Positions 23,131 to 26,312 of a stretch of 26,312 nt of DNA are shown here, in pieces. The notes beneath the pieces are model-generated. The model was not told where the DNA came from. It saw only the letters and a list, made by a program, of their open reading frames with translations, and did not search any database. Position 1 is the first letter of the stretch. The number at the start of each line of letters is the position of its first letter. The position numbers and the translations under genes are program-made. Source of the DNA: Actinomycetes bacterium (GTDB lineage Bacteria > Actinomycetota > Actinomycetes > Actinomycetales > Cellulomonadaceae); assembly GCA_023426865.1 (NCBI GenBank), contig JAEZBT010000031.1:1-26312 (forward strand). The letters are read 5' to 3'.

Positions 23131-23607
23131 ATGCAAAGCGCTTTGCTAACCGCCGTAGTTTTTGCCGCCATCGCGTCGCACGCATTCGCCGACGACCTCT
23201 CTTTGGCGTGCTCGGGACAAGGTACCTATCAAGACGCCAACGGCACCACCGCGACGTTCCACAACTACAGCACCGGCCAATCTACGAGCGCTTAGGGAAC
23301 GACGACGGGCCAAAGCGTCACCACAGCAGCCGTCGGCTTCGAATTGATGGACTCGGGCGCTCGCATACGAATGCCACCTGTGATGACGCCCCCGATCAAT
23401 GTAGGCTCAGATGCTGGCTGGTGGACCGTGGACCGGCTCAACGTCACACCGACCGAGATCACTGGTCGCTTCACCCTCAACCTGTTCAACAAACCGAGTA
23501 TCCGAATCGATCGCGTACGCGGCTCAATCGAAGTCGACGGGAATTTTGACTACTACTTTCTAGGCGACTGCGAGCGCATCGAGATGCCGACCGCGCCGCG
23601 CTTCTGA
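23131..23607 (+). pseudogene. Secreted-protein gene interrupted by an in-frame TAG
   Basis: The ATG at 23131 follows GGGGGAG and starts a clear signal peptide: MQSALLTAVVFAAIASHAFA, with cleavage expected before DDLSLACSG. The frame meets TAG at 23293-23295, then continues open in the same frame to TGA at 23605-23607: a GTTTGQSVTT stretch, then IRMPPVMTPPIN, a GWWTVDRLNVTPTEITGRF segment, and LNLFNKPSIRIDRVRGSIEV. Both halves together (158 codons plus stops) resemble small periplasmic proteins of unknown function common in Caulobacter relatives, with one Cys near each end (C29 and one near the C-terminus). A nonsense mutation is the simplest reading; amber suppression is possible. The last base of the TGA begins the next ATG. 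Confidence 0.65.
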
Positions 23608-23900
23608 TGCCTAGGTCTGCGCCAACCTTGGACACATCATTAACGCCGGAACTCGTAGAGGCAGCCACCGAGATAGCGTTCGAACGGATTAAAACCGCGA
23701 TTGGCGAAGTTGCCGCCTCTGAGATGAGCCTGCAAGCACGTGTCGTCGCGCCCTTTGCAGCCTTCTACGCTGACTTGCGGGAAGTTTGCGGTGGCATCTC
23801 TCCGCCGCGGGAAGAAGAGCGGCAGTTTGGTTCAATCCTGCGCGGCCTCTACACACCGATCGATTCGATCCAAGGGAACAGTGGCTGCATGGGTGCATGA
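23607..23900 (+). CDS. Hypothetical 97-residue protein coupled to the secreted-protein gene
   Basis: Starts with ATGC overlapping the TGA of the upstream gene (TGATG), a sign of translational coupling. The product is acidic at first and probably helical (LTPELVEAATEIAFERIKTA, then ARVVAPFAAFYADLREVCGG), with two cysteines. No known family, signal peptide or membrane segment. Since its upstream neighbour is broken by TAG, its translation may be reduced. Confidence 0.5.
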   Translation: MPRSAPTLDTSLTPELVEAATEIAFERIKTAIGEVAASEMSLQARVVAPFAAFYADLREVCGGISPPREEERQFGSILRGLYTPIDSIQGNSGCMGA

Positions 23901-24322
23901 TCGAGTCGGGCGGCTCCGCTATGGCTCAACGCTCCGCCATCATGTCCTATTTTCAATACCATTCGGCATCGCATCGCCTTAACCCACGAAGTAACCATGA
24001 ATCGCCGGAATGCCGCGCGCGCATTGGCGATGCTTAGTGCGCCGCACCGCGTCTTGCTCGCTCATCGCCTAACGCGCGCCAGGTGCTCCGCCCCACCGGG
24101 GGCACCTTCGTGGCGAGAACGCATTGGCCCAGAACACATCGCGATCTTGGCTTCACACTATCTTTCAAAACCGAAGAAGCCGCGCGGAGGTGAGACTACG
24201 CAACTATTGCACAGCACTCCATGCTCATCGCCGGCTCAATTCGTCATGTGCTAGGCAATCGCGGGCGTAGACGACCTCCCGTCGCCGAGGTTATTCATAG
24301 CAGGCGGACTGAGGGGGCTTCC
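23901..24322. other. Intergenic stretch before the DUF262 gene
   Basis: These 422 bp hold no gene I can support. An 85-codon frame (23997-24254) is Arg/Ala-rich and unrecognised. A hairpin AGGTGC/GCACCT (24081-24086 and 24102-24107), with GC-rich loop, may terminate the preceding genes. The promoter of the DUF262 gene should lie in the second half. Confidence 0.35.
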
Positions 24323-25996
24323 TTGAAAAATCAAAAACACACGATCCGGAAGATCGTTAGCTTCATCAATAATTCCGATGAGGACGGCGGTTTTTGGCTG
24401 CCGAATATTCAACGCCCGTTCGTCTGGAGCGAAGAACAGATTTGCCGCTTATTCGATTCGATCATGCGCGAGTATCCAATCAGTACGTTGCTGGTCTGGA
24501 AAACCGCAAGCGACATTCGCCGCAGAAAATTCATCGACAATTGGAAGGCGACGTTGCGGCTCAGTGATTTTTATGTGCCCGCCGACAAGAAGAAAAAATC
24601 TTTGGTTCTCGACGGCCAGCAGCGACTGCAGAGCCTCTATATCGGTTTGATCGGGAGTTACGATGGCAAAGAACTGTACTTTGATATTCTTAGCGGCGAC
24701 GTCTCAGCGCCCGACGATATCCGGTACAAATTCGCATTTCTTTCTGCGGAGGAGGCGCAATTTCCATATGTGAAGTTCAAGGCGCTCGTATTTACGACCA
24801 AACGCGCTCGTGAACTGAGAGAGGAAGTGGTTGCTGGAGCCGGCGTTAGCGTCAGCACTGAACAGCAGAACAAGATCGACGACCATCTCAGCCTGATAGA
24901 CCGGGTGTTCAAGATGGATGAAGCGGTGACCTATCAGGAGCTGGACAGCATCGATAACCCGACGCTCTACACAGAAGATGATGTGGTCGAGGTTTTCATT
25001 CGCGCCAACTCAGGTGGCACAAAGCTCAGCAAGTCCGACCTCCTCTTCTCCCTTCTTAGCGCGAGTTGGGAGGTTGCCGATGAGCGGATGGAGGATGCGC
25101 TTGACTCCTTGAACAGGCACGGTTTCGACTTCGATCGCGACTTCATACTCAAGACCTGCTTGGTGTTGCTGAAGCAAGGTGCCCGTTACGAGGTACAGAA
25201 GTTTCGCAGCCAAGGAGTTAGAGAAAATATCGAGGCAGACTGGGATAAGATCGTAAATGCCATCAGAGATGTTCTGGACTTTGTGCGCGGCAAGACATTC
25301 ATTCGCTGCGACAAGGCGCTCCCCTCCTATCTCGTGCTCATCCCGCTCGTTTATTTGCGATACACACGAGAGCCGAAGTGGAAAAAAGCAAAAGACGTCG
25401 ACACCTACCTTCTTCGTTGTCTGTTAAGCGGCGCTTTTGGTGGTCAACCCGACAACCTGCTGGACGGCCTTGTAAAGCTGATCGATGACTCTGGCGATTT
25501 TTCAATCGACGATGTCTTTAACGATATACGTTCACGTGGCCGCGCCTTGGACATCACCGAGGATCGGTTGTGGCAAATGGGCTATGGGTCCGACACGATC
25601 CACCTTCTGTTCAACATCTGGTACCGTGACTTCAACTACACGCCTGCGTACGAAAACAATCTGCCGCAGATAGACCATATCTTTCCGCAAAGCGTTTTGC
25701 GCGGCGTGAAGGTCGTCAACCCCGACACAGGACGGCCCATCATGCGATACAGGGAGGCAGAGCGAAATCAGCTCGCCAATTGCATGCTTCTGTCTCAGGA
25801 AGAAAACGGTGCCGGTGGCAAGGGAGCGACGCTTCCATCAGACTGGTTTAGCGAGCGGATCAAGCAAGACACGAAGTACTTGGAAAAACACTTGATCCCA
25901 GACGATCCGAGTCTCTGGGAACTGGATCGATTTGACGATTTTATCACCGCCCGAAAGATTTTGATCAAGAAGCGTTTCAAATCGCTACTCGTCTGA
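24323..25996 (+). CDS. DUF262-DUF1524 nuclease (GmrSD/BrxU-like)
   Basis: A 557-residue protein from TTG 24323, with GAGGGGG five bases upstream; the longer frame from 24221 adds an Arg-rich leader without homology. DUF262: WLPNIQRPFVWS near residue 25-36, the nucleotide-binding signature LVLDGQQRLQSLY (94-106), and FIRANSGGTKLSKSDL (about 225-240). C-terminal DUF1524 HNH: LPQIDHIFPQSVL (447-459), then RNQLANCMLLSQEENG and LPSDWF. Fusion of both in one chain is seen in single-chain GmrSD and in BrxU, type IV enzymes that cut DNA with modified bases. BrxU accompanies BREX in some islands, so a partner of the DUF1156/DUF499 system is plausible. Base composition is visibly lower in GC than the defence trio, suggesting a separate origin. 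Confidence 0.88.
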   Translation: MKNQKHTIRKIVSFINNSDEDGGFWLPNIQRPFVWSEEQICRLFDSIMREYPISTLLVWKTASDIRRRKFIDNWKATLRLSDFYVPADKKKKSLVLDGQQRLQSLYIGLIGSYDGKELYFDILSGDVSAPDDIRYKFAFLSAEEAQFPYVKFKALVFTTKRARELREEVVAGAGVSVSTEQQNKIDDHLSLIDRVFKMDEAVTYQELDSIDNPTLYTEDDVVEVFIRANSGGTKLSKSDLLFSLLSASWEVADERMEDALDSLNRHGFDFDRDFILKTCLVLLKQGARYEVQKFRSQGVRENIEADWDKIVNAIRDVLDFVRGKTFIRCDKALPSYLVLIPLVYLRYTREPKWKKAKDVDTYLLRCLLSGAFGGQPDNLLDGLVKLIDDSGDFSIDDVFNDIRSRGRALDITEDRLWQMGYGSDTIHLLFNIWYRDFNYTPAYENNLPQIDHIFPQSVLRGVKVVNPDTGRPIMRYREAERNQLANCMLLSQEENGAGGKGATLPSDWFSERIKQDTKYLEKHLIPDDPSLWELDRFDDFITARKILIKKRFKSLLV

Positions 25997-26090
25997 CGCT
26001 TCCCGCTTAGGGCTCAAGATGTGCTGGCAGGTGTCATCCACTTCGGGCGGGTGGAGGCACGCCGGAGCACTTCCACCGTCGTCGTAAAAG

Positions 26091-26161
26091 TTCGTCCACT
26101 GATTTCGCAAGCTATTGAAAATGAACGAACACTAAAACGTCCATTCGTCCAATAATTGCTC
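26091..26161 (+). repeat. Right-end TTCGTCCA repeats (candidate integrase arm sites)
   Basis: TTCGTCCA occurs at 26091-26098 and 26144-26151, the latter directly preceded by CGTCCA (26138-26143). They lie 34-94 bp inside attR and share orientation with the copies at the left end. The interval 25997-26184 holds no gene. Confidence 0.5.
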
Positions 26162-26184
26162 GTGTTTCTAACGCACTAGCGCAT

Positions 26185-26232
26185 TCTGGGGGACAGGGGG
26201 TCGTGGGTTCGAATCCCGCCGCTCCGACCAAT
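26185..26232 (+). repeat. attR: 48-bp duplicate of the tRNA-Pro 3' part
   Basis: Identical over 48 bases to 79-126. No 5' tRNA half precedes it, so it is not a functional tRNA; it is the original chromosomal 3' end displaced by integration. A weak resemblance to the tRNA (TAGCGCA at 26177-26183) continues just upstream. Confidence 0.95.
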
Positions 26233-26299
26233 CCCATCCGCCCGCTAGGATTGAGCCCACGCCTTAGCGGCGTCACAATCGGGGGCGACGGAGGCCGCC

Positions 26300-26312
26300 A
26301 TGCTGATCGATC
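26300..26312 (+). CDS. Start of a flanking chromosomal gene (partial)
   Basis: An ATG at 26300 with GGAGG five bases upstream opens a frame (MLID) that runs off the window. It lies outside attR, so it would be host chromosome. Only four codons are visible and the product cannot be named. Confidence 0.35.

Noticed and set aside
1..26312. CRISPR array, insertion sequence or phage structural genes
   Set aside because: No spaced repeat array, no transposase with terminal inverted repeats, and no capsid, terminase, portal or tail motifs were seen in any frame.

Overview
The window holds one complete integrated genomic island of about 26.1 kb plus short stubs of host chromosome on both sides. A tRNA-Pro(GGG) gene lies at 47-124. 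A perfect 48-bp copy of its 3' part (79-126) recurs at 26185-26232, so these are attL and attR. The high GC, the preference for GCG, GGC and CGC codons, the integrase type with its small companion gene, and the secreted-protein family at 23131 all suggest an alphaproteobacterium, perhaps of the Caulobacterales. That placement is inference.

Layout, left to right. attL and putative integrase arm sites come first (79-200). Next is a left cargo pair: a membrane-anchored receiver-domain protein (292-954) convergent with a zeta-toxin-like P-loop protein (1011-1793). A stretch of about 775 bp follows without a convincing gene. Then come an HNH-like zinc protein (2569-3081), a small DUF6471-type HTH protein (3095-3340), and a divergent XRE-domain protein (3454-4485) with a perfect palindrome between the last two. 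A minus-strand block (17169 down to 4451) reads in transcriptional order: primase-helicase, SNF2 helicase with DUF3883, DUF1156 adenine methylase, HEPN-DUF499 ATPase, and a frameshifted AlpA-like HTH gene. Divergent from it lie a small integrase companion and the tyrosine recombinase (17394-18807). Convergent with these is a 1040-residue membrane-anchored DUF4062-NACHT-TPR protein (19034-22156). The right end carries a TM/winged-helix-like protein, a secreted-protein gene broken by an in-frame TAG, a coupled 97-residue protein, and a DUF262-DUF1524 (GmrSD/BrxU-like) nuclease (24323-25996), followed by arm-type repeats and attR.

The most coherent reading is a defence island that moves by site-specific recombination and may replicate after excision through its own primase-helicase. 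It has no capsid, packaging or conjugation genes. The helicase, DUF1156 methylase and DUF499 ATPase match component types of BREX (types 2 and 3), but PglZ, BrxA and BrxF are absent. It is therefore a reduced, BREX-related methylase system rather than canonical BREX. The GmrSD/BrxU-like nuclease and the DUF4062-NACHT-TPR protein would add modified-DNA restriction and abortive-type sensing.

Two regulatory patterns are not explained by gene annotation. One is an imperfect palindrome (CTTGTCCCNGGGACAAG) found twice between primase and integrase and once before the HNH-like gene. The other is a TTCGTCCA repeat clustered just inside both att sites. Several genes carry telling lesions or substitutions: Walker A Lys to Arg in the zeta-like protein, box II Arg to Lys in the integrase, a frameshift in the AlpA-like gene and an amber codon in the secreted-protein gene.
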